Shown: positions 54,771-63,848 of the stretch, piece by piece
Layout: each line of letters opens with the position of its first letter
How positions within the stretch are numbered: position 1 is the first letter of the stretch
DNA from: an uncultured Roseibium sp.
GTDB lineage: Bacteria > Pseudomonadota > Alphaproteobacteria > Rhizobiales > Stappiaceae
Length of the DNA: 64,000 nucleotides
NCBI RefSeq assembly: GCF_947499295.1
Contig: NZ_CANMNP010000001.1
Coordinates: 1-64,000 of the forward strand
Direction of reading: 5' to 3'
The notes under the pieces: generated by a model
What the model was told of the DNA's origin: nothing
Seen by the model: the letters and a program-made list of their open reading frames with translations, nothing else
Databases searched by the model: none
Position numbers and translations under genes: made by a program

Positions 54771-55652
54771 ATGTCAACGGTCACAACACACTCCCAATCG
54801 CAGGTCACCACCGGCATCTTGATGATGAGCGTCGGGGTTGCAAGCCTTTGTGTCAGCGACGCAATCGCGAAGGCTCTCACGGCAGACTATTCCCCTATCC
54901 AGATCATTTTTATCCGGAATTTCATTGCACTTCCCTTCGCAACGCTCATCGCTTTGCGGCTGGGCGGCCGCTCCGCGCTCGTGTCTCACCGACCGATTGC
55001 TCATCTGTTGCGTGGTGTGCTCTGGCTTCTTGCCGCCGGGCTCTTTTTTACCAGTTTCATTTACCTTGGCCTTGCTGAAGCGACGACACTCATATTTGCA
55101 ATGCCGGTATTTGTGACCGCTATTTCCGCATTGCTGCTCAAGGAGCAAGTTGGATGGCGCCGATGGTCAGCGGTTCTTGCCGGTTTTTTTGGGGTCCTGG
55201 TCGTCATCAGGCCAGGTTTCGGAACATTTCAAATGGCCTCGCTGCTGCCGCTCACAACCGCATTCTTCTATGCCTTGCTGATGTTGAGCGCCCGCTGGGT
55301 CGATCCGCGCGAAAGCGTCTGGACGCTGATGCTTTATCTGGTCGGTGCCGGTGCGCTGCTGAGTGCACTGCTCCTTCCTTTTGTATGGGTGCCTCCGCGT
55401 CTTGAGGATATCTGGCTGTTCCTGGGGATCGCTTTGTTCGGCACAGCCGGTATCACTTTGATGACACAAGCATTCCGGTTCGCACCGGCAGCGGTTGTTG
55501 CACCGTTTGACTACACGGCCCTTCTCTGGGCGACGCTGCTTGGATGGTTGCTCTGGGAGGAGATACCTGATGTTGCGACCTATGTTGGTGCTGTCATCAT
55601 CATTGCCAGCGGCATCTATATCGTCTTGCGCGAACGGCAAGCGGAAGCATAA
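54771..55652 (+). CDS. EamA-family (DMT) transporter
   Basis: A 293-residue inner-membrane protein with ten hydrophobic segments arranged as two five-helix EamA repeats: 'IQIIFIRNFIALPFATLIAL', 'EATTLIFAMPVFVTAISALLLKEQVGWRRWSAVLAGFFGVLVVIRPG', and in the second half 'AVVAPFDYTALLWATLLGWLLWEEIPDVATYVGAVIIIASGIYIV'. This group exports metabolites or drugs and resembles RhaT/YdcZ-like exporters. It ends in a strong shared terminator. Confidence 0.9.
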   Translation: MSTVTTHSQSQVTTGILMMSVGVASLCVSDAIAKALTADYSPIQIIFIRNFIALPFATLIALRLGGRSALVSHRPIAHLLRGVLWLLAAGLFFTSFIYLGLAEATTLIFAMPVFVTAISALLLKEQVGWRRWSAVLAGFFGVLVVIRPGFGTFQMASLLPLTTAFFYALLMLSARWVDPRESVWTLMLYLVGAGALLSALLLPFVWVPPRLEDIWLFLGIALFGTAGITLMTQAFRFAPAAVVAPFDYTALLWATLLGWLLWEEIPDVATYVGAVIIIASGIYIVLRERQAEA

Positions 55653-55687
55653 CCTGAACTGTTGGTGACGGAACTATCCGGGCACAA

Positions 55688-55723
55688 ACAAACAGGGACG
55701 ATCGATTGACCGTCCCTGTTTGT
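55688..55723. terminator. Two-way terminator between the EamA and RTX genes
   Basis: A perfect 13-bp stem (acaaacagggacg / cgtccctgtttgt) with a 10-nt loop lies between the convergent stop codons. The ends carry several T or A runs, so it serves both directions. Confidence 0.85.
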
Positions 55724-55743
55724 GTGTTCACTGCCAATATGAA

Positions 55744-58700
55744 TCAGATAAAATCCGTGTCCGGAACTGATACCTGGACCGCGCTTGTGCCATGAGCAAG
55801 TGCAGTTGTCAGGTCAGACGCAACAGCATCACCTTCAGCACCCCCGAAGGAACCGAGAGTGTCGGCAGCTCCGTCAAGGAGGTTCATGATGTCTGCAGAT
55901 GCAAACACATCAGAACCGATGGAAACGCTTTCGGCGCTTACAGAAACACCATCGTCCCAGTCCGGCTGATCGTAGATCGCCTTCAGGTCAAAGGCGAAAC
56001 TGTCAGCTCCCTGAACAACTTTCAACCACTCAACGGCGGTCGTGTCATCGTCCATGCCATAGACAGTGGCAACCGTCTTGTCCTCAACATGGATTGCCAG
56101 TTTGTCGGCAGTTTTCGTGAAGCTGAACGTATCCTCTTCAAATCCCAGGAGTGTGAAGCTGCGCAATTCGATGACGTCATTGCCATCAGGTGCCTGGCTG
56201 ATTTCATCGATTTGCGGAATGTCGACACCGAAGGATTCCAGGAAGGACTGGACACCATCGGTTGCGCGTTCGGCAATCTTTGCTTCGCCATCTGCCCAAA
56301 TCGCATAGACATCGTCTCCAGCTTCACCTGAAAGGAAACCCGTGCCGCCAAGAACGTCATCGCCAGCACCGCCCAAGGTGACATTGGCTTTGACTTCATA
56401 AGAACCGAAGCCGTTAACACCAAATTCCGGGCTAAAGGCGGCAGCCACGTCGAGCACGCCTGAAACCGGTTCTGTGATGTCCTTTATAGCGCTTACCGTG
56501 CTTGTGAGTGCGGACCGGAAATCCTGAACCAGCGGCACATCAGAAAGCATGTCGTGGATCATGATCTTTGTGAAATCGACCACATCGAGAATAACGTCCG
56601 AACCAGAACCACCGGAATACAAGTTGCCGGCACTAATGGCTGCAATCTCGACAGGGTCGCCATCATTGACTTCTTCGTTCAACTCCAGGGAGTCAATCAG
56701 ATCATCGAGGCTCTCGCCTGTGAGGATCAAATCGTCGCCGGCACCTCCCATTACCAGGGAGTTGGTATCGGCTGTCGCAAAGGCGATATCGTTGTCGTCG
56801 CCGCCATGGACTATCGTGCCGGGACCACCTGCGATCATCAAATCTGCTCCGTCGCCACCAAGCTGTGCGGTCACGACCAACTCGTCCGGCAAGGCACCGG
56901 TCACGCTGGCCTTGCGGTTGCCGTTCGCATCCTTGTCGTTGCTGAATTCGAGTGTCGCCGCAGCTTCGTCACCCAGGGACACGCCAAGCATTATGTCGGT
57001 TCCTGCGCCGCCATACTGGAAAGAGACAGCCCCCTTAAATTGTGGTGCAATAACAGTGGCTGCCGCCACCATGACATCTGACCCGTCGCCACCGAACTGT
57101 GCCACGCCCTGACCGCCACCAACGATGATATCATTGCCAGCATCGGCATATTGAAGAACACCAACACCGCCGCCGATCATGACATCATTGCCTTGACCCA
57201 TGACCTGCGTCGTCATGGCGCCGGCGCCAAAGGCAAAATCCTTGCCGGATCCGCCGAATTGGAGATTGTTGGTACCACCGCCGATCAGAACGTTGATGCC
57301 GCCACCTTCTGTTTCGAAATGTTCATCGAAATTCTCGATAACTTCAGCGAACTTGCCATCGTCAAATCCGAGATCTGAGGGGATCGCGCTCCACAAATGG
57401 TCTCCAAACTGAATGTTGTTCGCGCCGCCAGCCATCAAGAAGTCATGGCCGGAACCGCCGATCTGGATATTCGCACCGCCAACCGCAAACAGAGCATCAT
57501 CGCCGGCACCCCCGTGTTGCAGGTTCAGGCCTGCTACACCGACAAGGATATCTTCGCCGTCACCGCCAAACTGTCCAACATTTGTTCCAAGACCGAACAT
57601 CTTGTCATTGCCGCCATCGCCGAACTGCAGATTGCCGGCACCAGCTGCAGCCAAAAGGTCTTCACCTTCGCCACCAAACTGGATGTTCGCCGCACCGAGC
57701 GCTTTCAGCTTGTCATCACCGGCTCCACCAAACATTGTGTTGACGCCGCCAAGCGCGAACAAGTCATCTTCACCGGCACCGCCGTGAACGACATTCACAC
57801 CACCGATCGCGGTAATTGTATCGTTGCCGTCATCACCGTGAAGAACGTTGACACCACCGGCAGCCTTGATTGTGTCGTTCCCGGTGCCGCCATTGGCAAC
57901 GGTTGCGCCTCCCACGGCTTCGATCAAATCATTGCCGTCATCGCCATGAATGACGTTGGAGACACCATATCCATAGATGGCGTCATCATCCGCTCCGCCA
58001 TACATGACATTCGAAGCACCGCGACCTTCCATATGGTCTTCGCCATCTTCACCGTGCATGACGTTGGATGCACCGCGACCATAGACTTCATCGTTACCGT
58101 CACCGCCGCGCATGACATTGGAAAGGCCTTTGCCCTCCATCACGTCAGCACCGTCGCCGCCATGCATGACATTCGAGGCGCCATGACCTTCCATATGATC
58201 ATTGCCAGCGTCACCATGCATCACATTGGAGGCGCCATAACCAAACATCTCATCGTCGTGATTGCCTCCGCGCATGATGTTCGATGCGCCTCGGCCTTCC
58301 ATATGATCTTCGCCGTCATTTCCGTTCATGACATTGGAAGCCCCATAGCCAAACATGTCGTCGTTGCCGGTTCCACCGTGCATCACATTTGAAAGACCGT
58401 GGCCTTCAATGTGGTCATCGCCGCTGTCGCCGTGCATGATGTTCGAAGCGCCGTAACCGTACATGTCATCGTCGTGATTGCCTCCGCGCATTTCATTCGA
58501 TGCACCGCGGCCTTCCATATGGTCTTCACCGTCATTTCCGTTCATGACATTGGAAGCGCCATAGCCAAACATGTCGTCGTTGCCGGTTCCGCCGTGCATC
58601 ACATTTGAAAGACCATGGCCTTCCATGTGGTCATCGCCGCTGTCGCCGTGCATGACGTTCGAAGCACCGTAACCGTACATCTTGTCATCATGAGCGCCGC

Positions 58701-59310
58701 CATACATGACATTGGAAGCGCCACGGCCTTCCATATGGTCGTTGCCGTCCTCCCCTTTCATCACGTTGGAGGCTCCGTAACCCTTCATGGTGTCATTGCC
58801 GGTTCCGCCATACATCTTGTTAGAAGCGCCGTAACCGTAGAGGCCGTCGTGGCCAGAGCCGCCTTTCATGATGTTGGTTGCGCCATATGCATAAAGACGG
58901 TCGTTGTAGCTGCCCCCGTCCATATCGTTCCAGATGCCGCGGCCGTACATATAGTCCGTGCCGGATTCGCCGCGCATGACGTTCTTAGCGCCATAACCGT
59001 AGAGATAATCCGTACCGGTTCCGCCATACATGCCATTGTAGCCGCCATAGCCATAAAGCTTGTCGGTGCCGCTTCCGCCATAAAGGTAATTTGTTGCGCC
59101 GTAGGCCTTGATCTTGTCGGTTCCGGAACCGCCATAGAGATAATTCAGTGGCGCCCAGCCTTCGATGTAGTCATTGCCGGAACCGCCATAAAGCTTGTTG
59201 CGGATAGCTGAGTATCCATAAAGCTTGTCATTGCCGGAGCCGCCGTCCTTGTTGCCGTAAAGACCGTACAATTTGTATGTCTGATGAATGCTTTTTGAAG
59301 AAGAGCCCAT
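55744..59310 (-). CDS. Giant RTX-type repeat protein with 18-residue units
   Basis: This 1188-residue protein has no N-terminal signal. Residues about 23-635 are about 34 tandem units. Units 3 onward keep an exact 18-residue period, each an RTX-like nonapeptide (G-G-x-G-x-D) joined to a 'xGxGASNVM' half. From about 640 to 1188 the RTX motifs are sparse, with folded stretches and 'VLGGTGFLSGEAGDDVYAI'. The C-terminus is consistent with a type I secretion signal. RTX repeats bind calcium outside the cell. There is no hydrophobic pore-forming N-domain. The gene starts 34 nt after the HlyC-type gene, with 'aagg' about 10 nt upstream of ATG. The function is unknown; an acylated surface protein or toxin is the leading idea. 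Confidence 0.85.
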   Translation of the reverse strand: MGSSSKSIHQTYKLYGLYGNKDGGSGNDKLYGYSAIRNKLYGGSGNDYIEGWAPLNYLYGGSGTDKIKAYGATNYLYGGSGTDKLYGYGGYNGMYGGTGTDYLYGYGAKNVMRGESGTDYMYGRGIWNDMDGGSYNDRLYAYGATNIMKGGSGHDGLYGYGASNKMYGGTGNDTMKGYGASNVMKGEDGNDHMEGRGASNVMYGGAHDDKMYGYGASNVMHGDSGDDHMEGHGLSNVMHGGTGNDDMFGYGASNVMNGNDGEDHMEGRGASNEMRGGNHDDDMYGYGASNIMHGDSGDDHIEGHGLSNVMHGGTGNDDMFGYGASNVMNGNDGEDHMEGRGASNIMRGGNHDDEMFGYGASNVMHGDAGNDHMEGHGASNVMHGGDGADVMEGKGLSNVMRGGDGNDEVYGRGASNVMHGEDGEDHMEGRGASNVMYGGADDDAIYGYGVSNVIHGDDGNDLIEAVGGATVANGGTGNDTIKAAGGVNVLHGDDGNDTITAIGGVNVVHGGAGEDDLFALGGVNTMFGGAGDDKLKALGAANIQFGGEGEDLLAAAGAGNLQFGDGGNDKMFGLGTNVGQFGGDGEDILVGVAGLNLQHGGAGDDALFAVGGANIQIGGSGHDFLMAGGANNIQFGDHLWSAIPSDLGFDDGKFAEVIENFDEHFETEGGGINVLIGGGTNNLQFGGSGKDFAFGAGAMTTQVMGQGNDVMIGGGVGVLQYADAGNDIIVGGGQGVAQFGGDGSDVMVAAATVIAPQFKGAVSFQYGGAGTDIMLGVSLGDEAAATLEFSNDKDANGNRKASVTGALPDELVVTAQLGGDGADLMIAGGPGTIVHGGDDNDIAFATADTNSLVMGGAGDDLILTGESLDDLIDSLELNEEVNDGDPVEIAAISAGNLYSGGSGSDVILDVVDFTKIMIHDMLSDVPLVQDFRSALTSTVSAIKDITEPVSGVLDVAAAFSPEFGVNGFGSYEVKANVTLGGAGDDVLGGTGFLSGEAGDDVYAIWADGEAKIAERATDGVQSFLESFGVDIPQIDEISQAPDGNDVIELRSFTLLGFEEDTFSFTKTADKLAIHVEDKTVATVYGMDDDTTAVEWLKVVQGADSFAFDLKAIYDQPDWDDGVSVSAESVSIGSDVFASADIMNLLDGAADTLGSFGGAEGDAVASDLTTALAHGTSAVQVSVPDTDFI
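57406..59244 (-). repeat. 54-bp tandem coding repeat array
   Basis: About 34 units of 54 bp encode the 18-residue repeats. Within it, 58216-58647 holds two adjacent 216-bp blocks (four units each) that code for 72 residues with only five differences. This implies a recent unequal crossing-over or slippage. Confidence 0.9.
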
Positions 59311-59344
59311 TTTGAAAGTTCCTTAAAATAGAGAAATGAATGGA

Positions 59345-59815
59345 TCACGCCGCAAAGGCGCGGGCTTTTACAGAACGGCCGTTTTGATCCAGTCCGGGAT
59401 GCTGGACGATGCGCAGAACGCGGCCTTTTGCATCACGCCGGACCGAACGAAGCGCACGTTCGGGAAATACGGTCCGTTTCAGATCTCGCGCGGTCGCAAA
59501 ACCGTCGCCAAAGGGCGCGATGAAATCGATCACCACCGGGTTGGAACCGTTGTTCCATTCCTCAGGGTCTGGGACGTGGTTTTCGTGAAGAACAGCCCGT
59601 TCCGTTTTTTCGTCGAGCCAGGCCCAGGTTGCGAGCGCAACGGGCAATCCGCCGCGCCGCCAGATGCGAACCTGACCAAGCATGAGCGGCGGCAAGATGA
59701 GGCCTCCGACTTCGGCAATGGTGCGGTCCTTGTGCAAGGCGCTTTCAGCCATTAGGGCCGTCGCCTCGCCAAGCATGGCGAACGTCACTTCCGGGGTAGG
59801 TTGCAATTGGGCCAT
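59345..59815 (-). CDS. HlyC-type toxin-activating lysine acyltransferase
   Basis: A 156-residue protein of the RTX toxin acyltransferase family. Catalytic residues fit HlyC: His28 in 'SALHKDRT' (like HlyC 'SPLHRNW') and Asp97 in 'IDFIAPFGDGFATARDLKRTVFP', the strongest family signature. HlyC-type enzymes move acyl chains from acyl-carrier protein to internal lysines of an RTX protein. ATG 59815 has 'aggag' 8 nt upstream, so the frame reaching 59929 is not used. It is the first gene of a CA-like pair, 34 nt before the giant RTX gene. No hlyB/hlyD export genes lie in the window. Confidence 0.88.
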   Translation of the reverse strand: MAQLQPTPEVTFAMLGEATALMAESALHKDRTIAEVGGLILPPLMLGQVRIWRRGGLPVALATWAWLDEKTERAVLHENHVPDPEEWNNGSNPVVIDFIAPFGDGFATARDLKRTVFPERALRSVRRDAKGRVLRIVQHPGLDQNGRSVKARAFAA

Positions 59816-60003
59816 TGTCTCAGCTCCTGACAGCGTTTCCGTTGTCAGAAAGCTAAGATCGGCGAGAACTACCCGGTATGGGGTAGATCCCCCATTCGTG
59901 CCCAACGCATTTGGATTTCGCGCCGACAAAGCTCAAGCGCACCACGATCACAAACGCCCCAGATGCTGGCGACTTCTTGTGCGGTTGCTGCACAATTCCA
60001 CTG

Positions 60004-61995
60004 TCAGCCTGAGAACGCTGTTGGAATTCTCAGTGAAAAGAGTGTTCCACGCCCCGGTTCGGATGAAACATCAAGCACAAGTCCATTTTGCGAGGCCAGG
60101 TCCATGCATATGGCAAGACCCAGGCCATGGCCTTCGCTGTCCTTTCCCGATTTCCAGGCCTTTCTGAATTGTGTCAGTTCGGCCTCGCTCATGCCGGGGC
60201 CCGTGTCGATGACCTGCAGCAGGACGTTATCACCCCGACGTCTGACACCGGCAAGCACCTTGCCCTTTTCGGTATACTTGATTGCGTTCGACACCAGGTT
60301 CGAGGCAATGCGCATCAACGCCAATGGTTGAACTGAAATCTGGACGCTGGATTCGACGATTACGAGGTTGAGGTCCTTTGAAGTGGCCTCATCCCGAAAC
60401 ATCTGACCAACGGTCTCGAGGATTAACGAAATTCCGTATGGTTGCGGATCGGACTGATCCCGATCGAGGTCGTTATCCGTGCTCTCATCCGCCATATCCG
60501 GGCGAGCATCTTCAAGATGCTCCAAGGCAAGGTTCTGGATATAGTCGAAAGCCTCGTGCAAGCGCGCGCGCGTTGCACCTGTCTCGTCGCGCGTCATTGC
60601 CTCCACGGTCATACGAAGCGCGCTCAAGGGTTGCTTGATATCGTGTGACATTGTCGCCAATTGGAGCTGACGCTTCTCAGCCAACTCGCGAACACGCGAA
60701 TAATTCTGCTCGGCTCTCAGAAGTTCCCTGGCGACATCCGCCTCCTTGCGCACCGCTTCAATTTCCCTGTTCAGCGCTCTTGCATGTTCGCGCCGCAATT
60801 CGACGAGCCCGGTGGAAAGACCCGCCATGACGCCAAATGCCAGTGTCGCGTAAACACCCTTGATGAACCAGGGAATGGAGATTTCCTCGATACCCATGCG
60901 GAAAATCGCCAGAACAATCACCAGGGTGAAACCCGTTATTGTAATGGCCGTGACCCAGCGAACCACCCGCTTGCGCGCACCGTTGAATGCATCCCACTGA
61001 AAAACGGCATAGACCTGAGCAAGCAGCATGCCGGCAAGGAGAACGTAGCTGAACGGGGCCATGAATTCGGCAGGCAGGAAGAAGACAAGAACAATCGCAC
61101 CCAGTGCTCCCGCACCAGCCCAGAACAACTGCATATGAAAACGCTGCCGGCTTGCATACCGCTGCAGAGACAGCCCTGCGCAAAAATAGCCCTGCGCGAT
61201 CACCAGAAGCAGAAGTACAAGCCCGACCGACAAATGAATGTCAGGCAGATCGGGATAGAGCCAACGGAAAGGAAAATTATCCAGATAGGAGACAAATCCG
61301 AGCCCCAGCATCAAGAGCAGCGCATAGGAAAACTCCACGATGCTTTTCATCGCGATGCTGAAGGCGAAAAAGAATATCAGGCAAGAGCCGAGAAAGGCAT
61401 AAAAGCCGGCTAGTTTCAGTCCACTCGCGAATGCATTTTCCTGATGTACGGCTGGCGGCTCCAAGGCGAAATCGACTTCTTCAATTGCGCCGTGAACCAT
61501 TCGCGTGGCGACAATCGCTTCTTCGCCAGAACCGAGCACAATCGATGCGCTGCGAAGGCGAGACATGCTGTAGTCGTCAGGATTGAACGCGCGGCGTATG
61601 TCGTGATTGAGAAGTTGTTCGACTGTACCATCCGACCTGATGAGGAATACGTCGAGTGCAATCAGGCCGTAGATATCGGACGCCAGGAACCATCCGGAAT
61701 GGGTCTGAGCAGGGACAGGTTCAGGGCCCTTTATGGCAAGCAGTCCCCAGATCCCCTGATAAGGAACGACCTTCGCTGCAACTCCTTCGAAGCTGTCCGA
61801 CAAACCGCTATCTTTAAATTGGGCTGCAAGCTCAGCAAGCGCCTGCTTCCTGTCTTCCGCAAAGCCCATGGATTCACCGACATTTTCGACAGGCCGGTTG
61901 TGTTTGAGTTGTAGTGTTTGCGGTGCAGCTGACGCTGCAACGGTTGCGAAAACAACACTCAAGCAGACAAGGAAATATGCTATGACTGCTCTCAC
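60004..61995 (-). CDS. 7TM-DISM sensor histidine kinase
   Basis: The protein (about 663 residues) has a signal-like N-terminus, a periplasmic domain of about 170 residues, and seven hydrophobic segments (about 190-400), the 7TMR-DISM pattern. A coiled linker and a kinase with His in 'ATMSHDIKQPLSAL', 'NLVSNAIKYTEKGK', 'DTGPGM' and 'GHGLGLAI' complete it. The preferred start is GTG 61995, which has 'gaagggg' upstream and leads straight into the signal segment. ATG 62070 is possible, but would run through the divergent regulator start. It sits between the acyltransferase gene and a NarL-type regulator and is probably their sensor. Confidence 0.85.
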   Translation of the reverse strand: MRAVIAYFLVCLSVVFATVAASAAPQTLQLKHNRPVENVGESMGFAEDRKQALAELAAQFKDSGLSDSFEGVAAKVVPYQGIWGLLAIKGPEPVPAQTHSGWFLASDIYGLIALDVFLIRSDGTVEQLLNHDIRRAFNPDDYSMSRLRSASIVLGSGEEAIVATRMVHGAIEEVDFALEPPAVHQENAFASGLKLAGFYAFLGSCLIFFFAFSIAMKSIVEFSYALLLMLGLGFVSYLDNFPFRWLYPDLPDIHLSVGLVLLLLVIAQGYFCAGLSLQRYASRQRFHMQLFWAGAGALGAIVLVFFLPAEFMAPFSYVLLAGMLLAQVYAVFQWDAFNGARKRVVRWVTAITITGFTLVIVLAIFRMGIEEISIPWFIKGVYATLAFGVMAGLSTGLVELRREHARALNREIEAVRKEADVARELLRAEQNYSRVRELAEKRQLQLATMSHDIKQPLSALRMTVEAMTRDETGATRARLHEAFDYIQNLALEHLEDARPDMADESTDNDLDRDQSDPQPYGISLILETVGQMFRDEATSKDLNLVIVESSVQISVQPLALMRIASNLVSNAIKYTEKGKVLAGVRRRGDNVLLQVIDTGPGMSEAELTQFRKAWKSGKDSEGHGLGLAICMDLASQNGLVLDVSSEPGRGTLFSLRIPTAFSG

Positions 61996-62013
61996 GCCGT
62001 CCCCTTCACCTTT

Positions 62014-62682
62014 TTGGTCGAGCATACATTGTCGCAGTCCCGCTTTCATGTCGTAATTGCTGATGATCATGCAATTGTCCGCGCCGGATTGCGGAGCGCT
62101 TTGGAAACCCCGGGTACAGTCGAACCGGACGGCATAGAAGTCGTGGCTGAAGCCAGCGACGGACTGCAGGCAATTGCTGCCCTACGCCAGCACCGTCCTA
62201 CGTTGCTCATTCTGGACGTCCAGATGCCCCATGCAGGCGGGTTGGAGGTTCTGGTGGAGGCAAGAAGATGGTCGCCGGAGACAAAGGTCGTCGTGTTGAC
62301 CGGCGTTTCGTCCATCGGCAAGATTGGCGAATTGGTCGCCAGTGGAGTTGATGGTCTTTTCTCAAAAAGCGAAGACCATGATGAGTTGATCCGCAGACTG
62401 CCGAATATCTTGCGCGGGCATCGCCACATTGCAGCGCGTTTTGAAACCATGCTCGAAGATGCTTCGGATGTGCCGATACTGTCTGATCGCGAAAGACAGA
62501 CTCTCAATCTGATTGTCTCCGGCCGGTCCAACAAGGAAATTGCTGAAACACTTGGCATCAGCGCTAAAACAGTCGACCGCCATCGCACCAATCTCATGAA
62601 GAAACTTGATGTACATTCTGTCGCGCAGCTGATTGCCTATGCCCTGCGCGAGGGCCTGATTGACCCTTCTGTCGAGCTGTAG
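62014..62682 (+). CDS. NarL/LuxR-type response regulator
   Basis: A 222-residue regulator. The receiver domain has 'VVIADDHAIVRAGLRSALE', phospho-Asp in 'LLILDVQMPHAGG' and Lys in 'DGLFSKSEDHDELIRRL'. The C-terminal LuxR HTH is 'LSDRERQTLNLIVSGRSNKEIAETLGISAKTVDRHRTNLMKKL'. The start is TTG at 62014 or at 62029. It is divergent from the 7TM-DISM kinase with little or no room between starts, so the two genes share one promoter zone and form a likely two-component pair. Confidence 0.9.
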   Translation: MVEHTLSQSRFHVVIADDHAIVRAGLRSALETPGTVEPDGIEVVAEASDGLQAIAALRQHRPTLLILDVQMPHAGGLEVLVEARRWSPETKVVVLTGVSSIGKIGELVASGVDGLFSKSEDHDELIRRLPNILRGHRHIAARFETMLEDASDVPILSDRERQTLNLIVSGRSNKEIAETLGISAKTVDRHRTNLMKKLDVHSVAQLIAYALREGLIDPSVEL

Positions 62683-62719
62683 TGAATTCAAAAACAAACT
62701 GAATTCTGTATCCTGGGTA

Positions 62720-62752
62720 AGCGATCCCACGCGTCAATATCGCGGGATCGCT
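62720..62752. terminator. Hairpin between regulator and TRAP binding-protein gene
   Basis: A 9-bp stem (agcgatccc / gggatcgct) with a 15-nt loop lies between the convergent stop codons of the regulator and the TRAP gene. The T run is poor. Confidence 0.5.
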
Positions 62753-62771
62753 GCCTTCAGGAACGAGTTAA

Positions 62772-63836
62772 TCAAACTCTTTGAGTAAAGGTCGCAGCCT
62801 TGACTTCGATTGCGTAGTCCTTCGCGAGCGCAAGGAACGCATCATAGCTTTTTTGCACTTCGGCAAATTTCGGGTTGGCCGCGGCATTTTCAGCCATGAC
62901 TTCCGAAACAGCCGGTTTAAGCGCTGCCATCACATCGTCTGGGAATGCGGCAAAGGTCACACCTTCGTCCTTCAGTTTCTTCATGGCGACAGCGTTGAAA
63001 TAGTCAAACTGAGCCGTGGTTTCGACCGAGACAGCCTCTGCCGCGTTGGCAATTACTGCCTGCAGATGTGCCGGCAGACCGTCATAGGCATCTTTGTTGA
63101 CCACGATTTCCAATGCAGCAGAGGGTTCGTGGAAAGCCGGAACGTAACAATACTTCGCAACTTTCTGCAGACCAAAGGCCTGATCGAGCATGGGCCCGAC
63201 CCATTCTGCCGCATCAATGGCTCCCGACTGGAAAGACGGAAAGATTTCCGGAGGCGGCAAGAGCACCGCATTGACACCAAGCTTGCGCATGGCTTCACCG
63301 CCGAGACCGGCGATGCGCATGTTGAGACCTGCGAGATCGTCGAGGCTTTCCACCGGGTTCTTGAACCAGCCTGCGGCCTGTACGCCGGAACTGCCGGAAT
63401 AGAACGGTTTCAGACCACGCTCAGAGTAGATGCTGTCCCAAAGATCCTGACCGCCGCCGTAACGCAGCCATGCAGTGGTTTCCACTGCGGTCATACCGAA
63501 AGGCACCGCGGAGAAGAAGTGCAAGGCGGAGTTTTTGGAGGCCGCATAATAAGGCGTTGAATGGCCGATTTCAGCGGTCCCCTGCTCCACCGCGTCCTCA
63601 ACACCGAACGGCGGCACCAATTCGCCGCCGGAAAAAACCTTCAAGGTGAGCTGACCATCTGACATTGCAGCGACGCGTTCAGCGAAAGACGTCACATTGG
63701 TACCAACACCGGGGGCCTTTGCAGGAAAGGAGGTCGGGAGTTTCCACTCGACCTTGCCCTGCGCAATTGCCGGGGCGGCCAGCATGGTTGCGGGCGCAGC
63801 AACTGCGCCGACTTTCAGGAAATCGCGTCTTTTCAT
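62772..63836 (-). CDS. TRAP transporter substrate-binding protein (DctP/TakP type)
   Basis: A 354-residue protein with a Tat-like signal ('MKRRDFLKVGAVAAPATMLAAPAIAQG'). The TRAP binding-protein pattern is 'WKLPTSFPAKAPGVGTNVTSFAERVAAMSDGQLTLKVFSGGELVPPFGVEDAVEQGTAEIGHST' and 'LNMRIAGLGGEAMRKLGVNAVLLPPPEIFPSFQSGAIDAAEWVGP', the latter with the substrate-binding Arg. It resembles TakP, which binds alpha-keto acids. It lies after the large permease gene on the minus strand, a common TRAP order. Confidence 0.92.
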   Translation of the reverse strand: MKRRDFLKVGAVAAPATMLAAPAIAQGKVEWKLPTSFPAKAPGVGTNVTSFAERVAAMSDGQLTLKVFSGGELVPPFGVEDAVEQGTAEIGHSTPYYAASKNSALHFFSAVPFGMTAVETTAWLRYGGGQDLWDSIYSERGLKPFYSGSSGVQAAGWFKNPVESLDDLAGLNMRIAGLGGEAMRKLGVNAVLLPPPEIFPSFQSGAIDAAEWVGPMLDQAFGLQKVAKYCYVPAFHEPSAALEIVVNKDAYDGLPAHLQAVIANAAEAVSVETTAQFDYFNAVAMKKLKDEGVTFAAFPDDVMAALKPAVSEVMAENAAANPKFAEVQKSYDAFLALAKDYAIEVKAATFTQRV

Positions 63837-63848
63837 TTCAACTTCTCC

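Noticed and set aside
57397-59211. Long plus-strand frames, including a 331-codon one, opposite the RTX gene
   Set aside because: They are produced by the repeat composition of the minus-strand gene. The RTX gene has glycine-aspartate repeats, a ribosome site and an operon partner.
57406-59244. Possible CRISPR array (regular repeats)
   Set aside because: The period is 54 bp without unique spacers and the units are in frame as protein repeats.
60661-61413. 250-codon plus-strand frame
   Set aside because: Antisense to the membrane region of the 7TM-DISM kinase; no ribosome site or family resemblance.
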